Shown piece after piece: positions 1-8,334 of a DNA stretch of 17,122 nucleotides. Position 1 is the stretch's first letter; every line of letters begins with the position of its first letter. The notes below the pieces were generated by a model. That model was not told the origin of the DNA, did no database searches, and was given only the letters and a program-made list of their open reading frames with translations. The stretch is from Teratosphaeria epicoccoides (lineage: Eukaryota; Ascomycota; Dothideomycetes; Mycosphaerellales; Teratosphaeriaceae): positions 1-17,122 of the forward strand of contig JADDMT010000286.1 in assembly GCA_021401465.1 (NCBI GenBank). The letters run 5' to 3'. A program made the translations under genes and the position numbers.

Positions 1-3000
1 CGAGAAGGCTAAGCAGGGGAAGGGACAAACAACCTCTAGCTTCGCAACCTATCTCGCCACGCTCGAGGGACAGATGCCACCCTATACCGAGACGCAACGC
101 GTGCGGCACTTGCTCGTCAAACTCGATAACAATCTTCGGAACACGATCATGACTTTTCATGAACTTCTGACAACTCGGCAAGACCTCGTGTCCCTTGCGA
201 CACGTATGGAAATCACCTTGAAGCGAAATGGAAAATCGGGCGGTAAGGACAATAAGCGTCTAAGCCCCGAGGACCTACCGAAGGGCCGCTATCACAAGCG
301 CCCTAGGGGCCACGTCTAACGCGGTAGTTCATTCCAGAGGAGCAAGCCCTCCGAGCCAAAAGACGGTGGCGAGAAGCCTCCGAGTAGCTGCCACATCTGT
401 GGAGCGAGGGACTACTAGGCGGCTCGCTGTCCTAAACGAAGTGATGGGAAGAAGGTAAGCAAGGTGTCCGAAACCTCCCCGGAGGGGAGGCGAAAGAAGG
501 ACAAGCCCGAGACAACCGAATGGCTACCGCGGGTATCTAAGCTGTCTGTCACCGATGGTGTAGACTCGTGGCCTGCGCGGCGCCTATCTGGCGCGGTCCG
601 AGTTAATAGCTCGCTCGAGCTAGTAGACTGTATGTTAGATTACCTTGCGGAGGTTAACGTGATACCCTAGAGGGTAATCGTACGGCTCGGTTTAAAGCCA
701 ATCCCAGGAGCCCTGCTGCCTACCATGAAGTCTTTTCGGGGCGAAGGCGTAGCGGCTCGAGGCGCGTACAACGTGCGCCTCTAACTCGCGGACTCCTCGG
801 GAGAAGTGCGCGAGACCAACGAAGTCTTCTACGCTGAAGACGTTCCTAATAAGGAGCTCCTGCTCGGCCGCCCTTGGCGCCACAAGCAGGGAGTCGTTGT
901 TGATAGAGCTACTGACAACTAGTTCTACGGCTCTATAGGCGAAGTTCCTGCAGTGCGGATGCGTGACGCACACAGCTTCTACAAGGACATGAAGAAGGTC
1001 TAATGCGTGTATGCGGTCCGCATACGGAACGTCAAGGAAGACGTTACCCTTCCGCCTAAGTTAGAGGAATACGCCGACATTTTCGACGCAGAGGCTGCGG
1101 CCCATGCCCGGGCCCTAGACGCGGAACATGCGATTAACCTTAAGGAGGGTTACAATCCTCCGCATCGACCTCTGTACCCTATGTCGGAATCGCAGCTCGA
1201 AACACTTCGAGACTACCTCTACAAGGCGCAAAGGAACGCGTGGATCCGACGAAGCGACAGCGAGGCTAGAGCGTTAGTTATGTTCGTCCTGAAGAAGGAC
1301 AACACGCTCCGCCTATGCGTTAACTATAGGGGCCTTAACGCGGTAACCTAGAAGAACCGCTGCCCCCTACCACTTATTAGCGAGACGCTTGACCGCCTTG
1401 GTCGCGCTGCCATCTTCTCGTCTATCGACTTGAAGGACGCCTACTACCGGATACCGATCCGAAAGGGCGACGAGTAGAAGACTACATTCTAAACGCGGTA
1501 CAGACACTTCGAGTATATAGTGATGCCGTTTAGCTTGACTAACGCACTAGCGACGTTCTAAGCGTATATTAACCGGGCCCTAGCCGGCCTCGTTGACACC
1601 TGCTGCGTAGTGTATTTAGACGATATACTAGTCTATTCCGACTCGAAGGAGGAGCATATGCGGCATCTAAGTATAGTGCTCGAACGGCTCCGCAAGTTCG
1701 CCCTCTACGCGAACCTAAAGAAGTGCTCATTCCTGACGGATAGGATTGAGTTTCTCGGATACATCGTCTCTACGGAAGGAGTCATCATAGATGACCGAAG
1801 GGTGTCCGCAATCGCGGAGTAGCCGCGGCCGACTACCCTCCGAGAAGTGTAGGTGTTCCTAGGATTCACCAACTTCTACCGCAGATTCATACGATCTTAC
1901 TCGAAGATCGTGGCTCCCCTCACGGCCCTCGCAAAGGGCGCGATTCGAGGAAAAAAGCTAGGGAAAGTGCCTTAGGAGGAGGCTTAGAGCAAGGCCTTCT
2001 CTGAACTCAAAGCAGCTTTTCAAACTGCGCCTATACTTCGGCACTTTGACCCCGCTGCGAAGATCCGGATGGAGACCGATGCTTCAAAATTCGCAATAGC
2101 CGCAATTATATCGCAGCTCTAGTCGCACGAAGGCAGTGCGCGATGGTACCTGATTGCCTTCTAGTCGCGGAAGATGCAGGGCGCTAAGCTTAACTACGAG
2201 ACTCACGACTAAGAGCTTTTGGCTATTGTTGACAGCTTCAAGGAGTACCGACACTACCTCGAAGGCGCAGCGCACCCTATTAAGGTACTCACTGACCATA
2301 ACAACCTTCGCGGCTTCATGGGCGTGAAGCAGCTAAGTAGTCGGCAAGCAAGGTAGGCGACTTTCCTCGCTAGCTTTGACTTCGTTATCTAGCATCGTTC
2401 CGGAAAGACGAATCCGGCTGACGGTCCTTCGCGACGACCGGACTACGACACTAGGGAAGAGAGTGACTAACAGCTTCTCCCTACGCTGCAAACGAAGCTT
2501 GTAGTTTAGGGCGGCGATCCGTCGTTAGCTCCTCTTGTAGGCTGACTGCGGGTCTAATAGGGCCTCACGGCCTCCGCTAGTGACGAACCCTCCTATCTGG
2601 CAGTTGTGGCGACCGTGTCTAGCTCGATCCGTGCGGTAGTCAACCGGCTCACATGCGGTGAGCATGCGATGTCTGAAGAACCCTTTAAAGAAGTCTCGAG
2701 ACTTATTCAGCGGTTGCAAGAGCGAGAACCGGAGTTAATCAATGAGGGTGTAGCTCTCTAGGACACTGCAGGCGGTCCGAAGTACTAGACCAAGTCGGGC
2801 GATTTGTGGTACTTTGACAATAGGCTCTACGTACCCGCTAACTACGTACTCCGTTCGCAGCTCCTCCGTATTCATCATGACGATAAACTCGCGGGCCATT
2901 TTGGCGTAGAGAAGACGAACGCACTTCTCGGACGCAAATACTAGTAGCCTACGCTAGAACAGGATGTCTCTGACTATGTCAAATCCTGCCAGACGTGCCA

Positions 3001-4189
3001 GATTAGCAAATCTCGGCGCCATCGCCCCTACGGCGATGCTTAGGCGCTCCTACTGCCAGAGAGACCATGGCAAGACTTGACCATGGATTTCATTACTGAT
3101 TTGCTGCTAGCAAAGTAGAAAGGCGATGTAGTTAATGCTGTCCTTGTAGTAGTCGACTGATACTCGAAGATGAATATCTTCATCCTATGTACGAAAAAGT
3201 GCACAAGCGGCGAGCTTGCGCGGCTACTTTGCGACGAAGTCATATGGCGCTTCAGTGTCCCCCGAAGTATCCTATCGGATCGAGGTTCTGTCTTTACTAG
3301 TAAATACTAGCAAGAATTTGTGTTTAAGGCGCGTGTCAAGCACCGCCTAAGTACAGCATTCTATCTACAGACTGATGGTCAGACTAAACGTATGAACTAG
3401 ACTCTTGAGCAGTACCTTCGGTGCTACTACGCTAAGAACTAGGATGCCTAGGCCGACGCAATTCCTATGGCGGAATTTGCAGTCAATAACAGCGTGCATG
3501 CTACTATGCGCATGTCGCCATTTTAGATTCTCTATGGCTTTGATCCGGAAATACACCTAGAACCGCCTCGGGACGAGTCTTCTGAGGAGAGGGTGCCGGC
3601 TGCCGCGGAATCAGCGCGGCGTATGCGCGAGGTACATTCGGTGCTAATAGAACACTAGAAAAAGGCCTCAGAATCCCAGATTAAACATAATAACGCCCGT
3701 GCTAAACCGATGCAGTACGCAGTTAGTACGAAGGTGTTGCTGTCGACGAAGAATCTCAAGCTGAAACTTCCGAGCAAGAAGATGACGCCAAGGTTCGTCG
3801 GACCCTTCCGGATACGCGACGCGATAGGCTCGCAGGCGTACCGGCTATCGTTGCCATTGTTGTATCGTGTGCACGACGTCTTCTACGTATCTCTACTCGA
3901 ACCATGGGTACAGCGCGAGGGCGAAGAGCCCGCAGACCCGATGCTAGTAGCAGAAGAGAACGAAGAGTAGGAAGTCGAGGGTATTAAGGACAGTATGCGG
4001 CGCAAGGGCGCAACGTACTATCTAGTAAAGTAGAAAGGATACCTACCTGAGTACACATAATGGGTTCCGGCCGAAGACTGCAAGAACGCTCCGGAAGCTA
4101 TTCGTGAATTCGAAGAGCGGAGGAGGCGTGAGCAGGGCTTAAGAAGGTCGATTTGTGGGAAGATAAGGGTTCCGGAGCAGAATTCTTAA
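1..4189 (+). pseudogene. gag-pol polyprotein, family A copy A1 (RIP-inactivated, 5' truncated by the window)
   Basis: One reading frame (codons start at 2, 5, 8...) runs from gag to the chromodomain with about 40 in-frame stops, nearly all TAG/TAA at expected Gln or Trp positions and no frameshift. Visible domains: zinc knuckle at 389-430 (C-x2-C-x4-Y-x4-C, with Tyr for the usual His); a protease-like region near 630-700; RT with LCVNYRGLN near 1313 and YLDD at 1613-1624; RNase H with Asp in ETDAS at 2078 and Glu in ELLA at 2213; integrase with an HHCC finger about 2870-2998, catalytic Asp at 3086 and 3278, and Lys (AAA, 3386-3388) where the Glu of D-D-35-E belongs; chromodomain about 3971-4110 (YLVKxKGY). 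The likely stop is TAA at 4187, but a coding-like tail runs on to TAG at 4331-4333. It cannot make protein. Confidence 0.93.
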
Positions 4190-4954
4190 CACGTGTATGT
4201 AGCGCATGACGCGCGAAGCGACAACGAGAAGCAAACGCCCTACTTATACATCATTGATGCCTAAAGGCACACCTAGAATAAACCTAAGAAGAACAAGAGA
4301 CATGCTCGGATTAGCTTCGTAGCTAATGCTTAGCGACTACTAGTCGGGGGCTTCCTGACCGAACCTGAAGCAGGAGAGTCTTTCTTGTTACGGTCCGCTA
4401 GGGACTGCCTACCTGCACGGGGTCTACTAAACACCCCGAAGCGACCATGAGTAACGGGGGTAGCAACGCCACGAAGAGAGGCTAGCATCTTCTTCTTTAG
4501 TAGGTTGCGAGGGAGCTCGTCTTCGGAGCCTATAGTGGCTAGAGAACTAGCGACACCCTCACCGCGCCTAGTCGCGACGACTACCTCATCCTTAGCATCA
4601 GAAGGCGAAGAGACTCGAGCGCGCTTGCGGCTGTCGCGCTCGGCCCTCGAGATCATCTTGCGCTTCTTGACACAAGTGTCGACTACATCATCGGACTCGG
4701 TGTCTCCCTTAGGCGCAACTAGTGCGGTGACACTATGGCGCGAAGGGATCACGTCAGGACCGAAGGTATCCTGAACGTCGTCATCCTCCTCATCCTCAAA
4801 GATCTGGCCTAGAGGCTTGTGCCTTGGCGTCTTAACGGACGCAGTGCGGGTCGCAAGCGGGGAAGGCTCGGCTTCCTCGTCGCTGACCTCAATTTCGGCC
4901 CTGGCCCTCTTCTTCTTCTTAGACAGTGGCGTCGAGGCAGCGTAGGCGGCGGCG

Positions 4955-5005
4955 CTACAATGTGTTAGCTGTACGCACGCGACAGGATTCGAGTAAGTAA
5001 CTTAC
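4955..5005 (-). other. Spliceosomal intron 2 of the antisense gene (51 nt)
   Basis: On the minus strand it begins with a consensus GTAAGT donor, carries branch-like GCTAAC, and ends TTGTAG. It splits a proline codon (CC then C) and contains an in-frame TAA formed by the donor itself. Removal restores an open frame into an Ala-rich stretch and the KKKKRAR basic motif. Confidence 0.8.
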
Positions 5006-5205
5006 GGCTTAGTCCTCGGGACTGGCTTAGAGGCAGGCTGCCTCTCGGTACAGCGCTAGGGCGTGGCCTTAGCGGCAGGAGCGGCGAATTGCTTGATGAC
5101 CTTCTTGCGGATCATCCGCGTTTCGAAGTCATCGTTAATAGAGGTAAGGGCCCCGAGTTGCTGACGCTGACGGCTAGTCGGATACTTCTCGACGCTAACG
5201 TTAGC

Positions 5206-5259
5206 CTAGCGGAAAAGTCAGCATTTCATACTCAGAGGGTACCCGCACTATATACGTAC
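5206..5259 (-). other. Spliceosomal intron 1 of the antisense gene (54 nt)
   Basis: On the minus strand the segment begins GTACGT, has a branch-like TGCTGAC about 18 nt from the end, and finishes CGCTAG. It contains three in-frame stops, including a TGA that RIP of CAG would not give. Removing it keeps the frame, joining codon ATA to GCT. Size and signals are typical of filamentous ascomycete introns. Confidence 0.8.
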
Positions 5260-5981
5260 TATGGCGAAGGTCTCGACCCTAACGGTTAGCACCTTCAAGA
5301 TCTTCTAGACTAAGTCTGCAATCAGACCTAGACAAACGTTTTTGCCTGTTAGCAGAGAGTCGAAGCGAACGCCGCCGTGAGAACGGTTAGCAGTCGCGGT
5401 GAAGCACGAGAGGGCGCCGAGCAGGTAGGCGAGTGCCTCGCGGTACTTGGCCTGTAGCCTGTTCATAGTCAGAGTGCCTTTAGCAATCCCCTCGTCGCGC
5501 GCACTCTAGAAGTCATCGATGTTACGGCAGAGCTAGTTGTACTCGCCGTATACCTCTTTAGGGAGGTCTTGGCATTTTTGATGCTTGCCATTGCAGTTAA
5601 CACAATTGCGGTAGACGCCGCCCTCATCAAACCCGCTGACGCAGATCTCGGCTACGCTTCGGTCAGTATAAGTCACGCATACCTCGCGGGTAGGGGACGC
5701 CTTACTAACACGCGGAGGAGAGATGTGTGCAGCTTGGCTACTAAGGTTGTCGAGGCATCGTCGACACAAGCGACGATCGCGGGCAGAGCGAGTGGCGTCG
5801 AACTTAGTCTGCAGCACATGAGCCATTGTAGCTAAGACAGGTTAATTGATCTTGATTGATTGATTGAAGAAAAAGGAGCTCTAGTACAGACCCGCAGACA
5901 TAGCGAGGCGCAAGCTAAGCGAAGTGGGAGCGGAGGTCGATGTTAGTGTCTTAGAACAGGAAAGTTTGGGAAGCGACGAGG

Positions 5982-5989
5982 TTTTTATA
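5982..5989 (-). promoter_or_regulatory. TATA box for the antisense gene of family A
   Basis: The minus strand reads GGTATAAAAAC here, a strong TATA box about 155 bp upstream of the ATG at 5826. A GATT-type tandem run (about 5845-5866) and a short purine-rich stretch lie between them, as expected of a leader. It points towards the antisense gene and away from the 3' LTR, which suggests the gene has its own promoter inside the element. Confidence 0.6.
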
Positions 5990-6610
5990 CCCTCTGACAG
6001 CCCCCCTGTTACCTACCGCAACCGTTGAGCTAGTGACTCGAACTACATGCGCAGAGCACCTGCCTCTAGTTAACTCACAAGGGGACCGAATGATGCAATA
6101 ACGGATAACGCGGCTGTCACGCATGTGCGCCGACTGCACTCGTGCTAGCCTACTAGCATGGAAATGTGACGAGGCCCGCGCCAGGAGCGCGCTCCTGCTG
6201 TTTCGAGCGGCGCGCGCAGAGCGTCCGCGTACTTTCCTACTACCCTGAGGTTCTGCGACACGTTCTTCACGGTCACGACTAAATAGGGACGGCCAAGCTA
6301 CTTGGCGAGGCCGGCGCGCATGCTCGCCCTATAATTTCAAGGATTAACCGAAGTACGTACTCGTGGTTTCCTGATATCTCGATCCGCATGTAAAGCGAAG
6401 GTGTTGCGAAGCCGCCTAACATGTAACGGATTAAAACCCGCCTGAGTCAGCAGCCTCCGCCCTGCACTCGCTGCGAAAGTGTTAAGGTGTGCGCATGACA
6501 CATGTTACGCAGGCTATCTACCTATTCACCCTTGCGCGGTGTGAGCGTGCCACATCCTGTACCCTATATGTTCCGCGTGCGTCACTTAGTAAGGCTGGGG
6601 ACATCCTCAT

Positions 6611-6621
6611 AGGAGGAGGGG
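6611..6621 (+). promoter_or_regulatory. Polypurine tract (PPT) of A1
   Basis: AGGAGGAGGGG lies three bases before the TG that opens the LTR at 6625. A purine run just upstream of the 3' LTR is the usual primer for plus-strand DNA synthesis. It fixes the polarity of A1 and identifies 6625-6984 as its 3' LTR. Confidence 0.85.
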
Positions 6622-6624
6622 CAG

Positions 6625-6984
6625 TGATACGGTTGATACTAGGGGACCATTTGAACCGCATGGGTTCTAATGGCCGCCCTTGGCATGCAGTGACCCTGCC
6701 ACATATAGCAAGGGGGTCCTTCGTACATAGATTGGCTTGTATGTCGTCCGAGTAGGATCAGTTGTCGACGTAGGACGCCCCTACGTCGCTGACCCTACGG
6801 TACCCCTACAGGGTTAGGCTCGGACATGCTTTCCCTAATTGAGGAGCGTCGGGGGTTATAAGCACCCTTAGCGCCACCTCTGCAATAAGCAGAAAGCAGC
6901 GCTGTCTTGTACCTACTAAAAGGTCGGATTACTCTGTCACACTGCGAGATATTTTCATATCATATAGCACATACATCTATATCA
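6625..6984 (+). repeat. 3' LTR of A1 (family A LTR, 360 bp)
   Basis: It begins TGATACGG and ends CTATATCA (TG...CA, inverted termini TGATA/TATCA). Two other 360-bp copies occur at 7975-8334 and 10997-11356, both in the opposite orientation. By eye it differs from the 7975 copy at about eight sites, mostly transitions. It carries a TATA box at 6856-6861 and a perfect inverted repeat with arms CGACGTAGG (6766-6774) and CCTACGTCG (6780-6788). Right of it lies A2 pol DNA. Confidence 0.93.
6856..6899 (+). promoter_or_regulatory. LTR core promoter and predicted RNA 5' end with self-primer sequence
   Basis: TTATAA at 6856-6861 is followed about 30 nt later by AGAAAGCAG (6891-6899). That 9-mer is the reverse complement of CTGCTTTCT, found four nt inside the internal leader beside the 5' LTR of A2. 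In Tf1/sushi-type elements the first nucleotides of the RNA fold back to prime reverse transcription just downstream of the LTR. The transcription start is inferred from TATA spacing only. Confidence 0.5.
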
Positions 6985-7974
6985 TATTGTCAAAGTACTA
7001 CAAGTCGCCTGACTTAGTCTAGTACTTCGGACCGCCTATAGTGTCCTAGAGAGCTACACCCTCATTGATTAACTCCGGTTCTCGCTCTTGTAACTGCTAA
7101 ATAAGTCTCGAGACTTCTTTAAAGGGTTCTTTAGACATCGCATGCTTACCGCATGTAAGCCGGTTAACTACCGCACAGATCGAGCTAGACATAGTCGCTA
7201 TAACTGCTAGATAGGAGGGTTCGTTACTAGCGGAGGCTGTGAGGCCCTATTAGACCTGTAGTCGACCTATAAGAGGAGCTAACGACAGATCGCCGCCCTA
7301 AACTACAAGCTTCGTTTGCAGCGTAGGGAGAAGCTATTAGTTACCCTCCTCCCTAGTGTTATAGTCCGGTCGTCACGAAGGACTGTCGGCTAGATTCGTC
7401 TTTCCGGAACGATACTAGATAACGAAGTCAAAGCTAGTGAGGAAAGTCGCCTACCTTGCTTGCTAACTACTTAGCTGCTTTACGCCTATGAAGCCGCGAA
7501 GGTTGTTATAGTTAGTAAGCACCTTAATAGGGTGCGCTACGCCTTCGAGGTAGTGTTAGTACTCGTTGAAGCTGTCAACAATAGCTAAAAGCTCTTAGTT
7601 GTAAGTCTTATAGTTAAGCTTAGCGCCCTGCATCTTCTGCGACTAGAAGGTAATCGGATACTATCGCGTACTACCTTTGTGCAACTAGAGCTGCGATATA
7701 ATTGCGGCTATTACGAATTTTGAAGCATTAGTCTCTATCTAGATCTTCGTAGCAGGGTCAAAGTGCCGAAGTATAGGCGTAGTTTGAAAAGCTGCTTTAA
7801 GTTTAGAGAAAGCCTTGCTCTAAGCCTCCTCCTAAGGCACTATCCCTAGCTTTTTTCCTTGAATCGCGCCCTTTGCGAGGGCCATAAGGGTAGCCACGAT
7901 CTTCGAGTAGGACTATATGAATCTACAGTAGAAGTTAGTAAACCCTAGGAACACCTGCACTTCTTGGAGGGTAG
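6985..7974 (-). pseudogene. Distal part of A2 pol: end of RT, RNase H, start of the integrase region
   Basis: This continues the A2 frame after the solo LTR; with the 365-bp insertion removed, codon phase is unchanged. It corresponds to about 1840-2822 of A1: the RT connection, RNase H and the spacer up to just before the integrase zinc finger. The RNase H motif that is ETDAS in A1 reads ETNAS here (about 7722-7735), so the first catalytic Asp has become Asn by GAT to AAT in a TpG context. There are many TAG/TAA stops. The 5' boundary is the solo LTR, the 3' boundary the insertion of A1. Confidence 0.88.
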
Positions 7975-8334
7975 TGATATAGATGTATGTGCTATATGAT
8001 ATGAAAATATCTCGCAGTGTGACAGAGTAATCCGACCTTTTAGTAGGTACAAGACAGCGCTGCTTTCTGCTTATCGCAGAGGTGGCGCTAAGGGTGCTTA
8101 TAACCCCCGACGCTCCTCAATTAGGGAAAGCATGTCCGAGCCTAACCCCGTAGGGGTACCGTAGGGTCAGCGACGTGGGGGCGTCCTACGTCGACAACTG
8201 ATCCCACTCGGACGACATACGAGCCAACGTATGTACGAAGGACCCCCTTGCCATATGTGGCAGGGTCACTGCATGCCAAGGGCGGCCATTAGAACCCATG
8301 CGGTTCAAATGGTCCCCTAGTATCAACCGTATCA
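7975..8334 (-). repeat. Solo LTR of family A inserted in A2 (TSD GGTAG)
   Basis: A complete 360-bp LTR (TGATATAG...CCGTATCA) splits A2 RT. It is flanked by perfect 5-bp direct repeats GGTAG at 7970-7974 and 8335-8339. The uninterrupted sequence in A1 (minus-strand reading around 1830-1850) contains the site once. The polarity follows the TATA box, which reads on the minus strand. No internal sequence remains, so the element was lost by LTR-LTR recombination. It is the best-preserved of the three LTRs. Confidence 0.95.

Larger units (their letters stand above)
4330..5826 (-). pseudogene. Antisense accessory gene of family A, Cys-rich nuclear-type protein, two introns
   Basis: I do not recognise a characterised family. 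The gene lies inside A1, opposite and tail-to-tail to pol. Removing two introns (5206-5259 and 4955-5005) leaves exons of 567, 200 and 625 nt, a 463-codon frame. The N-terminus has Cys at residues 21, 24, 50, 62, 75, 78 and 85, including C-x2-C-x6-C (75-85) followed by a Pro and a helix-like stretch. The C-terminal half is low-complexity and charged, with NLS-like KKKKRAR (268-274), an acidic run FEDEEDDD (308-315), KKRK (352-355) and RKRAR (365-369). In-frame TAG stops at codons 98, 107, 174 and 239 fit RIP of CAG or TGG. The start ATG at 5826 is the first in a frame closed by TAA at 4332-4330, and a TATA box lies about 155 bp upstream. A zinc-binding nuclear role is inference. Confidence 0.78.
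5836..6624. other. Noncoding internal region between antisense gene and 3' LTR of A1
   Basis: About 0.8 kb without a convincing gene; short open frames here have no recognisable features and some run into the LTR. It contains the antisense-gene TATA box (5982-5989), a GC-rich stretch about 6170-6230 with a GCGCGC-type inverted repeat, a TGAGTCA core (6443-6449, AP-1/Gcn4 type), and the polypurine tract at its right edge. It probably serves as upstream regulatory DNA for the antisense gene and as the 3' untranslated part of the sense RNA. Confidence 0.6.
1..6984 (+). mobile_element. Chromovirus family A, copy A1 (3' part with 3' LTR)
   Basis: This is the 3' five-sixths of a Ty3/gypsy chromovirus. 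The window opens inside gag. In order it holds the end of gag, protease, RT, RNase H, integrase, chromodomain, an opposite-strand gene, noncoding DNA, a polypurine tract and a 360-bp 3' LTR. Adding the missing 5' part from copy A2 (LTR 360, leader 49, about 776 bp of gag) gives an estimated full length near 8.2 kb. The right edge abuts the interior of A2 pol at 6985, so A1 is inserted into A2; the target duplication would be TATTG (6985-6989), and its partner lies outside the window. All genes are broken by stops. Confidence 0.9.

Noticed and set aside
1..4189. TAG might be a reassigned sense codon rather than a stop.
   Set aside because: TAG falls at both expected Gln and expected Trp positions, TAA also occurs, and CAG and TGG codons are still used. 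Older copies have more stops than younger ones. RIP explains all of this; a single reassignment does not.
4505..5835. Plus-strand open frames at 4505-4774, 5089-5289 and 5569-5835.
   Set aside because: They are complements of the minus-strand antisense gene. That gene has splice signals, Cys motifs and a charged tail that make sense; the plus frames show no domain.
6005..6070. A tRNA-like B box (minus strand TAGTTCGAGTC) suggesting a tRNA or SINE.
   Set aside because: No cloverleaf with acceptor stem and anticodon arm could be formed around it, and the A-box-like match is weak.
6489..6755. An 88-codon plus-strand open frame.
   Set aside because: It crosses the polypurine tract and the LTR boundary at 6625 and has no recognisable motif; a chance frame in noncoding DNA.
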